64,000 nucleotides of DNA from Saturnia japonica (Eukaryota; Arthropoda; Insecta; Lepidoptera; Saturniidae), in assembly GCA_033032175.1 (NCBI GenBank), contig CM065307.1, positions 2,542,001 to 2,606,000 on the forward strand. The letters are read 5' to 3'. Shown here one piece after another: positions 22,201 through 32,356 of the stretch. A program made the position numbers and the translations under genes. Every line of letters starts with the position of its first letter. Position 1 is the stretch's first letter. Below the pieces are notes generated by a model, which made no database searches, was not told the DNA's origin, and saw only the letters and a program-made list of their open reading frames with translations.

Positions 22201-24407
22201 AAAAGCTCTGGAAATTAAATCTGAGCTGGGATAATATCCTTCCTTCTGAACTTTTGAATGAGTGGATTGCTTTTAAAAGAGATTTATGCAACACAAAGCA
22301 TATAAAAATTCCTCGTTGGCTTAATTATAGAACAGATTATGCATGTGAATTACATGTTTTCGCAGATGCATCTAGTTCAGCATATGCTGCTGTTGTATAT
22401 ATTAAAGTAATTGATAATAAAGGAAATATTTATGTACATTTGGTGTCCGCAAAGACTAAAGTTGCGCCAATTGATAGACAAATTTCTATTCCAAGACTAG
22501 AACTATGTGCAGCTGTCCTAGCAGCTAAATTAATTTATGAAGTTTCAGTGATAATGGGAATACCTAAAGTTAATCTGTTTGCTTGGTCTGATTCTACGGT
22601 TGTTTTAGCGTGGATAAAAGGTGAACCAAGTAGATGGACCACTTTTGTTAGCAATAGAGTGTCAGACATTCTAAACATCTTAGATAGTCATCAGTGGAAT
22701 CATGTTTCTACAAATAATAATCCTGCAGACCCTGCTTCGCGTGGTTTGTCAAGCTGCGATTTGATTAAGTTAGATATGTGGTGGCATGGGCCTGATTTTT
22801 TAATTAAAAAGAATAAATATAAGACAGAATTTAATGAATTTATAACCACAGAAGAGATTAAACCTATAAAATTGTTAGCCACAGTTGTAAAACCTATTGA
22901 GAATTTTGTTTGGCAAAAGTTTTCGAATTTAAAAAAGGCTTTAAGAATTTTATCATATTGTCGAAGAATTTTGAAATTTAGATTACCAAAAGACAGTAGA
23001 CCTAAAGAAAATATAACATTTATAACTACGAAAGAAATGGAGGAAGTACTTAACATTTGTATAAAAGCAACTCAGATATTATATTTTGAAGAAGAAATAA
23101 AAGATTTAAAATGTAAAGAAAATGTATCAAAGAAAAGTATTCTTCATACACTCAGTCCTATTCTAGATAAAAATGATATATTAAGAGTAGGTGGTCGAGT
23201 GACTCATTCACCAGAAAGCTATGATAAAAGACATCCTGTAATTCTACCTTATGAAAGTCATTTAACAAGGTTAATAACTTTGGATGCTCACATTAAAACC
23301 TTGCATGGTGGTCCACAAATCATGTTAAATTATATAAGATCAAAGTATTGGATAGCTCGCGGTAGAATTTTAGTGAAGAAGATATACAGAGAATGTGTCA
23401 CTTGTGTTAGGTACAGAAAGCAAAATAACAACATGTTTATGGGTCAACTACCGAAGGCTCGAATTACACCATCCAGACCATTCAAAAGTGCAGGTGTGGA
23501 TTTCACAGGGCATATAAATATAAGATTTTCACCTGGGAGAGGTGCAAGGTCTTATAAAGGCTATATATGCTTATTTATATGTATGGTAACAAAAGCTATA
23601 CATTTAGAAGCTGTGTCAGACTTAACGTCGAAAGGATTTATAGCTGCCTTTCGAAGGTTTGTCTCCAGAAGAGGACATTGTCAAAATTTATACAGTGACA
23701 ATGGTACCAATTTTTTAGGAGCACAAAAAGAGTTGTGTGAAATGTATAAGAGGAATATATCTCAACTAACAAGTGAATTTCAACAGATGTTGGCAGGTGA
23801 AGGCACCTCCTGGCATTTCATTCCTCCACATGCCCCTAATTTTGGAGGACTGTGGGAAGCAGGTGTAAGATCAACTAAAACACATTTAAAAAAGATTATT
23901 GGAGATTCAACGTTAACATTTGAGGAACTTTGCACAGTCTTAACTCAAATTGAAGCCTGTTTAAATTCTAGACCTATATCATATATTAGTGATGACCCTA
24001 ACGACCCACTTCCTTTAACCCCAGGACATTTCTTGGTGGGCGAACCTCTTATCACTATACCTGATGAAGATCATTCAATTAATAAATGTTCTAATCTAAG
24101 TAGGTGGAAGTTTTGTCAAAGAATGGTAAATTCATTTTGGAATAAATGGTCTAAAGAATACTTAATAACTTTAAATAATAGATATAAGTGGTCAGTTAAA
24201 GGAGATGAACCAAATATAGGAGATATTGTTATCATTAGAGATGAAAATGTTCCACCGGCAAAATGGCTTTTAGGAAAAATTATACAAAAACATACAGGTC
24301 TAGACGGTATAACTAGAGTTGTAACAGTGAAAACTAAATATGGATTATATAAACGCTCTTTAAACAAGTTGTGTATCCTCTTAAATGATAATAAAACGTT
24401 TAAGTAA
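19212..24407 (+). CDS. BEL/Pao Gag-Pol polyprotein
   Basis: One 1731-residue open frame without stops or visible frameshifts; ATG 19212 lies about 120 bases after the primer site. Order: Gag with a DUF1759-like region (about 120-270, LPQIQLPSFKGSYEEW); zinc knuckles (about 327-390, CIKC, CFNCF..HNVKNC, CRRC); a retropepsin-like protease with the active-site phrase LIDQGSEASFV (about residue 461); reverse transcriptase with VADLSQMY (about 797) and FYMDD (about 874); RNase H with VFADASS (about 1050), RLELCAA and WSDSTVV; integrase with an HHCC zinc region (about 1350-1400) and a D1430-D1496-E1549 triad (VDF, SDNG, WEAG); C-terminal DUF5641-like region (about 1600-1715). It would copy genomic RNA to DNA in particles and insert it. 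All catalytic residues I looked for are present. DQG instead of DSG in the protease also occurs in insect BEL/Pao relatives, from memory. Confidence 0.97.
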   Translation: MESLYLRQDDNLEKVKKAFENYKKSPKTRITKSYVESKLENLEKISKDFMNLHSDIVSKVSKEQKQKNEYFISNVYYEFDDIYTDYKTKLKEDFKMLTEMSDSNSKTITVPSQSLCEVKLPQIQLPSFKGSYEEWQMFHDMFVSLIHNNNNINPVQKLHYLKSCLSGEPEKLLMNLNTTETNYEEAWNQLKRRYNNKRYNVNEVMKRLFAQRIITTESSTAIKEILDNTSSCLKLLKNLGIIVDSWDTIVIHLIVTKLDIESRKLWESNLSQCDSDSLPTWNDLVSFLETRFRSLEMLEECKINKHMGSKQKSYHCTLETNINKNLACIKCNNQHLLFQCEQFKSQPPEKRIEFIKSKGLCFNCFASSHNVKNCHRPTYCRRCGRRHHTLLHIERATACGPSPTENIRTRAVSVNKESSNQDNEKKILAHFAVESNSEVLLATALAKIKTPSGFSEIVRVLIDQGSEASFVTEDTVQRLGLYKIPMNGLVSGVGDGDMKIKSKVLFNLESIQTPNFSVQVQAFVLRSLTSFLPTNNVVVKEWSDIETLPLADPQYGTPGKIDIILGVEIYSEIILSGLLKHPLYSGPVAQNTQLGWVLSGRIENPNPKKIVNLHLRVKEDEILKKFWELEKEPNEVYKKMTSDENKCEELFHTTTIREKDGRYKVRLPFKHSEPRCLNNSLDKIALHRFNLLEKRFNKDKTLQKEYTKAIEDYIDQNHMEEITKVEEIKNPKAVYLPHHAVIKKDRETTKLRVVYDASCKGTNNISLNDTFLIGPKIQQDLRHILMRWRYHPYCIVADLSQMYRQILVHEDDTDYQRIYWRRESNQTIQHYRLLRLTFGTACAPYLAVKSLQQLAKDEQQNFPLASAITLKDFYMDDLLTGCEEENDAIQIFNEMNDLMNSGGFQLQKWCTNSYTLLNYIKSEKQKNTETIIFKTDNIVKVLGISWNKITDSFEYNYKIEGIEDVVTKRKVLSDIGRLYDPLGWLAPVIVISKILMQKLWKLNLSWDNILPSELLNEWIAFKRDLCNTKHIKIPRWLNYRTDYACELHVFADASSSAYAAVVYIKVIDNKGNIYVHLVSAKTKVAPIDRQISIPRLELCAAVLAAKLIYEVSVIMGIPKVNLFAWSDSTVVLAWIKGEPSRWTTFVSNRVSDILNILDSHQWNHVSTNNNPADPASRGLSSCDLIKLDMWWHGPDFLIKKNKYKTEFNEFITTEEIKPIKLLATVVKPIENFVWQKFSNLKKALRILSYCRRILKFRLPKDSRPKENITFITTKEMEEVLNICIKATQILYFEEEIKDLKCKENVSKKSILHTLSPILDKNDILRVGGRVTHSPESYDKRHPVILPYESHLTRLITLDAHIKTLHGGPQIMLNYIRSKYWIARGRILVKKIYRECVTCVRYRKQNNNMFMGQLPKARITPSRPFKSAGVDFTGHINIRFSPGRGARSYKGYICLFICMVTKAIHLEAVSDLTSKGFIAAFRRFVSRRGHCQNLYSDNGTNFLGAQKELCEMYKRNISQLTSEFQQMLAGEGTSWHFIPPHAPNFGGLWEAGVRSTKTHLKKIIGDSTLTFEELCTVLTQIEACLNSRPISYISDDPNDPLPLTPGHFLVGEPLITIPDEDHSINKCSNLSRWKFCQRMVNSFWNKWSKEYLITLNNRYKWSVKGDEPNIGDIVIIRDENVPPAKWLLGKIIQKHTGLDGITRVVTVKTKYGLYKRSLNKLCILLNDNKTFK

Positions 24408-24649
24408 AGGTTTTAGATGTAAAAATTTGTAAAGGTTACAGTTAGAGTTGGTATGTAAACATTTCTATATTATATTTATGCATGCCTTTATAAATTTGCT
24501 TATTTGTTGTATTTGTTGCTTGTGTGTGATTGTCGACTTTATGTGCTTATTACTTTGTATACTTATGTTGATTGAATTTAAGTTATATCAATAAGTAGGT
24601 ATTGGTGATTATTTCTTGTTTGTTAATTTGATTTAAGAACGAAGTTCTT

Positions 24650-24660
24650 GGTGGGCGAGA
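24650..24660 (+). promoter_or_regulatory. Polypurine tract
   Basis: GGTGGGCGAGA lies immediately before the 3' LTR, where plus-strand DNA synthesis would be primed. It is interrupted by T and C, but position and purine bias fit. Confidence 0.6.
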
Positions 24661-24819
24661 TGTTTGAAACCATTGGTATCATTAAGAAAAATATTCTGTG
24701 TAATTTTTATGTTAATTTGGTCACACTTTTAATCTATCACTATATGTCAATCTTGGAATAAAACTAATAACGAAATTCAGTGAAATGTTGATTTTATTGT
24801 ATTTTAAAACGAGTGAACA
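24661..24819 (+). repeat. 3' LTR
   Basis: Identical to the 5' LTR. AATAAA at 24757-24762 could serve as the polyadenylation signal. Followed by the second CACTT at 24820-24824. Confidence 0.96.
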
Positions 24820-24824
24820 CACTT

Positions 24825-25244
24825 TGTTGTGACAACGGATTTTATGATGTTACTTTATCGTATTTTTTTACGTTTTTACATTTTTATGTTTTTGTTATTC
24901 TTTTTCAATGTTTTTTTTTTTAATTCTTAAATGAAATAAGTATAATAATTGCTTCTCTAGTTGTGACTTCTTATAACGCAGTGTACATTGCGATATCACT
25001 GACTTGATGTACGCAGGTTCTAGTCTCGACATGCAACTAAAAAAAATCCGGAATTCTTTTACATTTACTCACTTAAATTCAGTTTATTATTACTTATCAC
25101 TGTCGGTCAACGGCAGAGAAACATCATCATGATGAAACTGGAACGCTTGAGAAATATTATCTTTCCTATTTATTAATTATAATTTTTATTAGTTATATGT
25201 ATTCATATTATTTATTAGAGCACTACCTATGCCCCGTAGTTTTA
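24825..25244. other. No gene recognised
   Basis: AT-rich intergenic sequence downstream of the retrotransposon. Confidence 0.5.
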
Positions 25245-25700
25245 TCTATACAATTAATAAAATTGAAGTGTCTGTTTGTAATGTCAAAAAAACAGCTTCT
25301 CTCTAAATTCATATGAAAGTATATATGATACTTATAAAAAAAACGTTTTGACGGGACTCTCACCAGTAGATATCTGATGTTATAAGGAGTAACTAAGGCT
25401 ACTTTTATTTTAGAAAAGGAATTGGGGTTCTGCACAAATAAAAAATAAAAACTGGGCATGATGAATCAATTCGGGCGCTTAAATGACTTACGCTGAGTAA
25501 ACCATAAGAGATATAGCAAATTAATATAGTAAACAATTGTAGACATTAAAAAGGCCTACAAAAAAGATAGCGAGAGTATACATCTATTTTGTAAGGATCA
25601 ACCACACTAAGAATTTCTGTCTTTAAAAAAGCCGGGAGCGGGGAACAAGATTCGCGTGGCCGAATGGACTACTGAACAGTAGTACACGGGAGCGAAAAAA
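25245..25700 (+). mobile_element. Helitron-like family A, copy 6 (3' end damaged)
   Basis: Starts TCTATACAATTAATAAAATT. Lacks about 60 bp around the GTCTGTCTGTTT stretch, and the terminal hairpin/CTAGT is replaced by a diverged GTACACGGGAGCGAAA end. Confidence 0.8.
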
Positions 25701-26548
25701 TATGAACGTTAGAACTCTTTCGTGACTTGTCAAACTTGTCACTGTTATCATATAAAATGACATATAAAATGAATGATGACGTCACGGGATCATAACGCAT
25801 CGTTTTTATGGCGTACTTTTTATTTTGATTAAAAACCTTTTTAAATTACTTTTTATGGTGTATTAATGAAAAAAAAAATTCATAGGTATCAATACATAAA
25901 GCGTTTAAAACAATTTTACAAAAGTTGTCAACTCCCGAATTCAAAACAAGAGTCTTGTATTTATTTGTTTACAGAGCAATTTTTAAATAATAAAATCAGT
26001 ATTCCAATAGTATTCCGTGTAGAAACGCGATGAACGCTCCAAATGAATGTCCGAGAGGTGGCCGAGACTGTGTTGCGACCAAAGATAATATTTTTCTAAG
26101 ACACGGCTAAGTAAAGAAACAATTTATATATTGTGTGAGAAGAATAAAACATCAGTTAGCGAGATATATTACACATATATCCAGATTAATGGCGCTTAGA
26201 TGAACACGGAGCATTTGTAGACCGAGAGCCAAGTATCATATGTTTTATCTAACATAATTACGCGTTCTCATGGAATATTCCACCACTCGGTATGCGCCAA
26301 GTAGAGAGAAATCTCCAATGACATTTTTCTATGCCATAACTCTCTTAATATGGCTTTACGATACCAAATTATGATAGATATGTGATAATAATTTTAGAGA
26401 GAGATGTAGGTAGAATCTGTTATCCTACGATTTGTAAAGAGATATTTCTAGAAGGTTGTCATAGTTTTGAAAACATGTAGTTAGTATATTTATTAGACAT
26501 TATTTTAGATAATTATTACAATATAATTTTATATAATATTATTTTTTA
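25701..26548. other. No gene recognised
   Basis: Intergenic; no frame or repeat I can assign. Confidence 0.45.
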
Positions 26549-26818
26549 TCTATACTAATATATACAAGCTTAAAATAGAAGAAAAGTTTTTTGTTTCTTG
26601 GTCTGTTTAAACATACTAATAATCTCTGGAACTACCAGTCGGATTTCAAAAATTATTTTTATATATGATAGCCAGACTCACAAGGATTAGTATAGGCTAT
26701 ATGACATTAGACTACATCTCTCAGCTACCCTTAAACATTTATTTTTGTTAAGTAACTTGGAAGTGGCAGCCCTCCCGAATTGCTGTATCCGCGTGCGCTG
26801 GCGTAATGGTTAATTATT
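26549..26818 (+). mobile_element. Helitron-like family E, copy 2 (5' part)
   Basis: Starts TCTATACTAATATATACAAG and matches the 5' half of 10709-11343. It stops exactly where a family-C Helitron begins at 26819. Confidence 0.75.
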
Positions 26819-26945
26819 ATCTTATTATGTGAGCAATTCTTGTATATATGTAATTGGTTTTTCGGATTCGGCTTCAACGATATCGATGAAACTTTGTATT
26901 TAGATAATGTTTATCTTGAAGAACACGTCCCTTGGCCTTGCCTAC
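26819..26945 (+). mobile_element. Helitron-like family C, 3'-truncated
   Basis: Starts TCTTATTATGTGAGCAATTC and includes a diverged TTTTTCGGATTCGGCTTCAA. The 3' hairpin is missing; a G homopolymer lies just downstream. Confidence 0.7.
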
Positions 26946-26979
26946 AGATATATTATGTTATTTTCTTTTTCGATTCAGT

Positions 26980-26998
26980 GGGGGGGGGGGGGGGGGGG
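26980..26998. repeat. Poly-G run of 19
   Basis: Uninterrupted G on the plus strand in otherwise AT-rich DNA. Its length is likely uncertain in the assembly. Confidence 0.95.
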
Positions 26999-26999
26999 T

Positions 27000-28128
27000 T
27001 TACATGATTCCCATTACCCCAAAATTGATAATAACCTAAAATAAATCGTTCAATATTTCACAAAAAAGCCTCTCGGACAGATTGTTTAGTAATTTAGCAA
27101 CCACCACCACACACCGGGTGTGATATTCTACTTCTGTGGATAAAGTGGACTGTATATTTTTAAACTGGTTGGAAGTAGATACCTCACAAAATAACCGGCG
27201 AATATGGTATACTATAACCGGGATGAAGGCTCACTTACCTTTCGCCGCCGGTGATGTTTATCAGAATGTATCAGGATCTAAATGTTTTACTCCAAACGCC
27301 AAATCCGAAATATGCACAGCACCTTTCCGTATGCACTATACAGTCGAAACTTGAACAACTGTGTCGTGAGACGTTACCCGCCGCACCGGTATCCGTCCGA
27401 GTCCCACGCGCAAGTGACTAGTCATCACCGATTTTCAATAGTAGGGGTAATTGAAAAAAAAAATTGCATATAAGTTATGCTCCCGAACATACTTTTCATC
27501 CCAACGTCACGTGATAATTAAACCGGTTATCAGGCGGGAGCAGAGTTTAGTATGGAAGATCATTTCATTTCGATATTCACTTGTCAACATCTTTTAGTTT
27601 TCTTGTTATTGTACTGACAACCATTACCCGCTAACCCCCATTAACCTACTCTCCCTTATTTATATATAGTTTAAAATGATTCAGTATTAATTAGCCTTTA
27701 TCCAATAGGCGCGCATCTATGACTATGCATAACCGTCTACACTATAAAACGGCGATCGTGATGGAGAATTCTTACACTTTTTCTCGCCTAGCCGGACCGT
27801 CCAAAAAGGAACTTTGTCCCAATATTCCATGAAAATACAAAAATAAGTTGAAAAATATTGTTACAGCTCCTGTGCTATTATTTTGAGAGTCGCGACACGC
27901 TCACCGCACACAACGCAACCTTACAGCAACGATTTAGAGGCGAACGATGAAAATTATTATGAACTATTATTTTTTATCCCTCGTGATGGACGGAGTCTTA
28001 TTACGTGTAGACACCGACGTACTGAATTGCTGTGATATATTTTAGAAATGCGAGACTTTGAGCAAATTCTTTCACCTAAGATTTTTTTTCTGACTGACTA
28101 TACTGTTAGCCATATTTATTATATTATG
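27000..28128. other. No gene recognised
   Basis: More balanced composition than the surroundings, but the frames at 27136-27354 and 27282-27473 overlap each other and show no domain. Confidence 0.4.
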
Positions 28129-28280
28129 CGGAACAAACAGATAGACAAACAGACAGCCAAAAACTATTTTAAAAAAATCTGTTTTTTTGTAGGTGCCGTA
28201 TATAATTTTATTTGTATATAGTAAAAAGCAGTTATTTAGGCATTACAAACAGACACTTCAATTTTATTAATTGTATAAAT
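28129..28280 (-). mobile_element. Helitron-like family A, copy 7 (5' fragment)
   Basis: Reverse complement of the first 150 bp of the family (ACAGACACTTCAATTTTATT near 28250-28270). Confidence 0.8.
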
Positions 28281-28317
28281 TTCATTTGCGAAATAAAAAC
28301 TACGCCTACGCTTCATT

Positions 28318-28335
28318 CCTACGCTTAAGCGTAGG
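28318..28335. repeat. 18-bp perfect palindrome
   Basis: CCTACGCTTAAGCGTAGG; an offset CTACGCCTACGCTT precedes it. No function inferred. Confidence 0.85.
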
Positions 28336-28788
28336 CTTCTTCTATGGTATGTCACTGTATCCTATAGTTAGTTACTCGCGTAAAATATTAGTTGTTCATT
28401 TACTGAAAATATCCATGAACATTATCTTAATTTAAAATTTTAATTGTAATATTATCCTAACTTAAAATTGTTCAACTTTCACAATTAAGACTCGGCTTTT
28501 ACAAGGGATTTATTAAAATATAATAGGTATGTACTTCTCGCGGTGTTTCATTACATTTTTTTACCCTCCGCTCGCTCCTGTCAAAGTTCGCCAAACAATG
28601 TGAAGCTTTAATGAATTTCAGTTCACCAGACTTAAAACTTGTAGTCTTGAATTACGGTAAATTCATTATTATTTTCTCAGAAAATTTAAAGGTATGACGT
28701 ACATATCTTTATTCGTACGGCATGTATGTAATGTACCAATTGGAAATATTTTGATCATACGTTTAACCCTAATTGCTTTTCGTTTTCT

Positions 28789-29014
28789 ATAATAAAAGTA
28801 GCCTAAGTTGTTCCATATAACATCCGCTATCTGCCAGTGAAAGTCCAGTCAAAATCGGTCCAACCGTTCTGGTCGGAGTAAACATACTGACAGACAATAA
28901 AATTTTAAAAATTGTTTTTATTTTGTTATTTGTATATTATACTCTCATATGCATTTAGTAAAAGATTGTTATTTTGAAATTACAAACAGACACTAATTTT
29001 ATTATTTGTATATA
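28789..29014 (-). mobile_element. Helitron-like family A, copy 8 (5' fragment)
   Basis: Reverse complement of the family's 5' part, with ACAGACACTAATTTTATT near its 5' end and AAAAGTAGCCTAAGTT at its inner end. Confidence 0.8.
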
Positions 29015-29542
29015 TTTACCCGGTTTTAAATATTATTATACTTCATCAAAATAATTTATCAGCGCTGAGAGCTTTGACGTTTATATAATCAAAGGCTGAG
29101 AGTATCCCAATGGTTTTTAATACCAGATTTTCTGCTAGATGATCCGCAATCAACGAAACAATTAAAACCGGCCTGAAAAAGGTTGAGACTTATTTATTTT
29201 TCAACCACTTTACCTGATCCACGGCTAATAAATCCGCGAAAAACTGTGTTCCAAGTGATAAGTGAAAGACGTGCCTCGCATAGTTGCTTTTATGTTGTAG
29301 ATAATTGTATATAAATAATAATACATTTATTGGCGACTCTTCTCGTGACGTCTTAAAACTGAATACTTATTTTTGTAAATACACGAGTAATGTATATCCA
29401 CAAAAAAACTTGCCGTCTACGAAAGATTTCGCCGTGCTCATGCCTTTTATCTGAGAACTAAAGGAGCCAGAAATCGATATCTTTATCTTAACCTAGTTTT
29501 CGTGATTTTTAAAACTAAACTTATCTCTTATCATTTAATAAT
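29015..29542. other. No gene recognised
   Basis: Intergenic, no supported frame. Confidence 0.5.
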
Positions 29543-29700
29543 ATTTGGGAGACCGAGCTTTGCTCGGTGTCTTAATAAAACACCTATCTAGGAATGCAAA
29601 ACATTATCTAAATATAAAGTTTCATCCAAATCGTTGGAGCCGTTTCCGAGAAACCAATTACATAAATATATACAAGAATTGCTCACTTAATATAATAAGA
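29543..29700 (-). mobile_element. Helitron-like family C, best-preserved copy
   Basis: On the minus strand it starts TCTTATTATATTAAGTGAGC and ends with the clean hairpin ACCGAGCAAAGCTCGGT then CTCCCAAAT. The 7-bp stem is the strongest 3' hairpin among the window's Helitron-like repeats, although the terminus is not a standard CTRR. Confidence 0.75.
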
Positions 29701-31201
29701 TAACTTACAGCTAGTAAACAACATATTGTAAGTCAAATCTAATGCCTGAATATTGAAAAAGTTTTAATAAGTTATTTTACTTTAATGTTTGATTATGCAA
29801 AAAACCGTATCTTTCGAACCCGTCAATTTGAATGAGACCTTAGTCAAAAATGTTTACAGTAGCAAATTTCACATATACTCACGTTGAGTTGTGTTCTTAT
29901 TATTGTTGCATACGGTTCCTATATGCAGCCATATAATATCTATTGTAATTACTTTTTAAAACCGAATAAGTATTTATTTAACTTGTAAATCTGGATAGAA
30001 ACGATTTATATAAAGGTATTCTTAATGGATCTATTTTGAATCTGATTTGATTATGATTTTGAATATTTTTTTTAATTTATCACTGTTCTTTTATTACTTG
30101 TACCAACAGACAAAGGAAGGAATGGACGATGACGTAATATTAATATTTTATTGTACTCTTTGGTACAAAATACCAATTAATCTTTGTTTTTTTTTTTAAT
30201 AAATGACACTTGGTTTATTAAAACTTTGTAAAATAAAAAGCAATAACTTTGTACCCATAGATTTATATTAGTTTAAGCTGGCGCTAGAATCGCGAAGTCC
30301 AAACATTAAACTATGTTTGTATCATTTAAGAGAGACTATATTTATGTGATTGAATTAAGGGCTCAGCACATATTACACGAACATTCTCGAACAGTTTGGT
30401 TTAGTTCGAATTTCTACGGATAAGGAATTAGCCAGTTCGCGACTTAATTGCATCTACGGAACCGCCTAAACTGAGTGTTGGAAATTTAATTATAAAATTG
30501 TGGCCGGTGTATTCATGCGCTTTGCGTTGTTTTGCGTTTGTTAATAATAATTCTTCTCAAAAAAGGTAGATATGACTAAAAATTTGTATGGCCAGCGTTC
30601 GCTCAATAGTTTCGTTTAATAGTTCTGCAAATCGACCGCGGCGCGTGGATCTTAATAAAACCCTTTTTGTAATGTTGAGTGTTGTCTTGGAGATTCTTTA
30701 TATGTAGAAGAATATAAATATGTGTGTTGCGTGATTTTGGATTTGTTATATCGTGATTGTTTGATAAACTGCTGATGCCGTTGGAAGTGACGAGTAAAGT
30801 GCGCCAGCCCTACACACCCACTTACACACTGATTCACTATACATACACCACTTTACATGGTGTACGTTTACGGGATTCGTGGCTGGGAAACCGCCGCGCC
30901 GACTCTTGAGGTAAGCGTGATATTTTGAAAAGGCACAATGTGCTGTGTATCACAGCTTCACTATCGGTTAACCACGACTCGCGAATAGGTTGTTTTTTTA
31001 AAAGCCTAGTATACGCTGGTCGTGGTTATCTCGAACACCGAGGTTTAGCCACTTTGGCACCCTTGAGATATAAGGCAATGTGTCGAGTCGACGACAGTCA
31101 GTCGCATGTAACAACTAAGCGATAATAAATGTTCTCTTTGTAAAATTAAGTACTTTTCACTGAATGAATCCCGCAATACAACACGAGTTATATTACCAAG
31201 G
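29701..31201. other. No gene recognised
   Basis: Intergenic. Around 31040-31070 a CACTTTGGCACCCTTGAG phrase matches repeat F, so a small F fragment is likely there. Confidence 0.45.
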
Positions 31202-31472
31202 TCATGATCCTCATCACCATACCATCACGCCTGTATTCCCCGAAGGGTTAGGCAGAGGTGTACTAATATACACCCACAGTTCGCCGAGTATGTTTTTAGG
31301 TCCCATGTAATAGGGGGCGAGCCTATTGCCATTAATCGGTTACGAAGCCAAATTCCGAGCTGCTACTGAGAATTTCATAGGAAAAACCTGATAACACTTT
31401 GCTCGAACTGGGAATCGAACCCAGGGCCTCTATCATAGCAGTCGCGCTTACGACCACTAGGCTAACGAGGCA
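31202..31472 (-). repeat. tRNA-derived SINE with clear head
   Basis: On the minus strand it begins with a tRNA-like head: A-box-like TAGCCTAGTGGTC (complement of 31451-31466) and B-box GGGTTCGATTCCC (complement of 31409-31425). The body is shared with 1381-1690. The head folds like a tRNA but is part of a dispersed repeat, so it is not called as a tRNA gene. Confidence 0.85.
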
Positions 31473-31539
31473 GTTAGGTCATGATCCTATATTAGAGAAA
31501 CCAAGATACCTCCAAACGATAGTTGAACTGCTTTCGCAG

Positions 31540-31690
31540 TCGAGTGCCTTCAGCACTTCTGGGCCCTGAAGGCTAATAGTATAGTCGGATGGAAAAAAAC
31601 CAGTTGGACTGCCCAAATTAGAGAGAATTTTCTCTATGCCCTACTTCTCTTCTTGAATCCACCTTCACCAAGAAGCTCTGAAATCTCCAT
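31540..31690. repeat. Repeat F/K fragments
   Basis: GCTTTCGCAGTCGAGTGCC and GGGCCCTGAAGGCT recall repeat F. The following CCAAGAAGCTCTGAAATCTCC has a counterpart near 45370-45470 (CCAAGGAGCTCTGAAA). Boundaries unclear. Confidence 0.45.
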
Positions 31691-32356
31691 TATAATTATT
31701 ATTATTGTAAATTAAAAACAATGGAAATTTACATCATATAAGTACTTCAACAGGACGTCGCATCGGTACAACAGAACACAATTTGGAAACTTCGTCAAAA
31801 TTTTCGCAACAGAATTTTCATTCGCTTATCATTATTGTATACGTCTCGGTGTAATAATACAGTAACTTTTGACGGTTTCTCATTAGACGGCGTCATTTAT
31901 CATTTCATCGCCGCGTCACCATCCGGGGGGCGCTTGGAAAGTTTGAGAACCGCTACGGAGGCATTTTGACATGCGTTCTGAGTGGAAAATTATGTGTATC
32001 CGCTTTGAAACCGTGAAAGGTATTTATGACTTTGCGTTGCTTTGAGGCAGCTAAAAACTTATTTGAGATTTTTTTGTTTTTAATTATATGATATTATTAA
32101 CTAGGCTTTGGAATTTTCGGCGACAGTTTGATTGATTAATTTTTATTATTTAGATTTTTTTACAAGTAAAGCGTTTTTGAGATTTAACCTAACATGAAAA
32201 AAGAGAACCCTGTGTTATAAATTTGTCCGTGTGCCAAGGCCCTATTTCTCGTTATGGGGGATCTAGAAATAAGAAATTTTATACGATAGTTCATTGTCTA
32301 TATCTTCGGAGAGTACTTACAAGGGAATTTTTGACATTCATCCCTTGAAGATAATA
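31691..32356. other. No gene recognised
   Basis: Intergenic sequence upstream of mariner copy 2. Confidence 0.5.

Larger units (their letters stand above)
18915..24819 (+). mobile_element. BEL/Pao LTR retrotransposon, apparently complete (5905 bp)
   Basis: Two 159-bp LTRs, identical as read base by base, enclose a primer-binding site, one Gag-Pol reading frame and a purine-rich tract, with CACTT target duplications outside. No envelope-like gene follows pol. Identical LTRs mean too little time for substitutions, so this is the youngest datable insertion in the window. Domain order PR-RT-RNaseH-IN and the DUF1759/DUF1758/DUF5641-type regions place it in BEL/Pao rather than Gypsy or Copia. Confidence 0.96.

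Noticed and set aside
31404..31472. Possible tRNA gene on the minus strand
   Set aside because: The tRNA-like block is the head of a dispersed SINE whose body is shared with 1381-1690.
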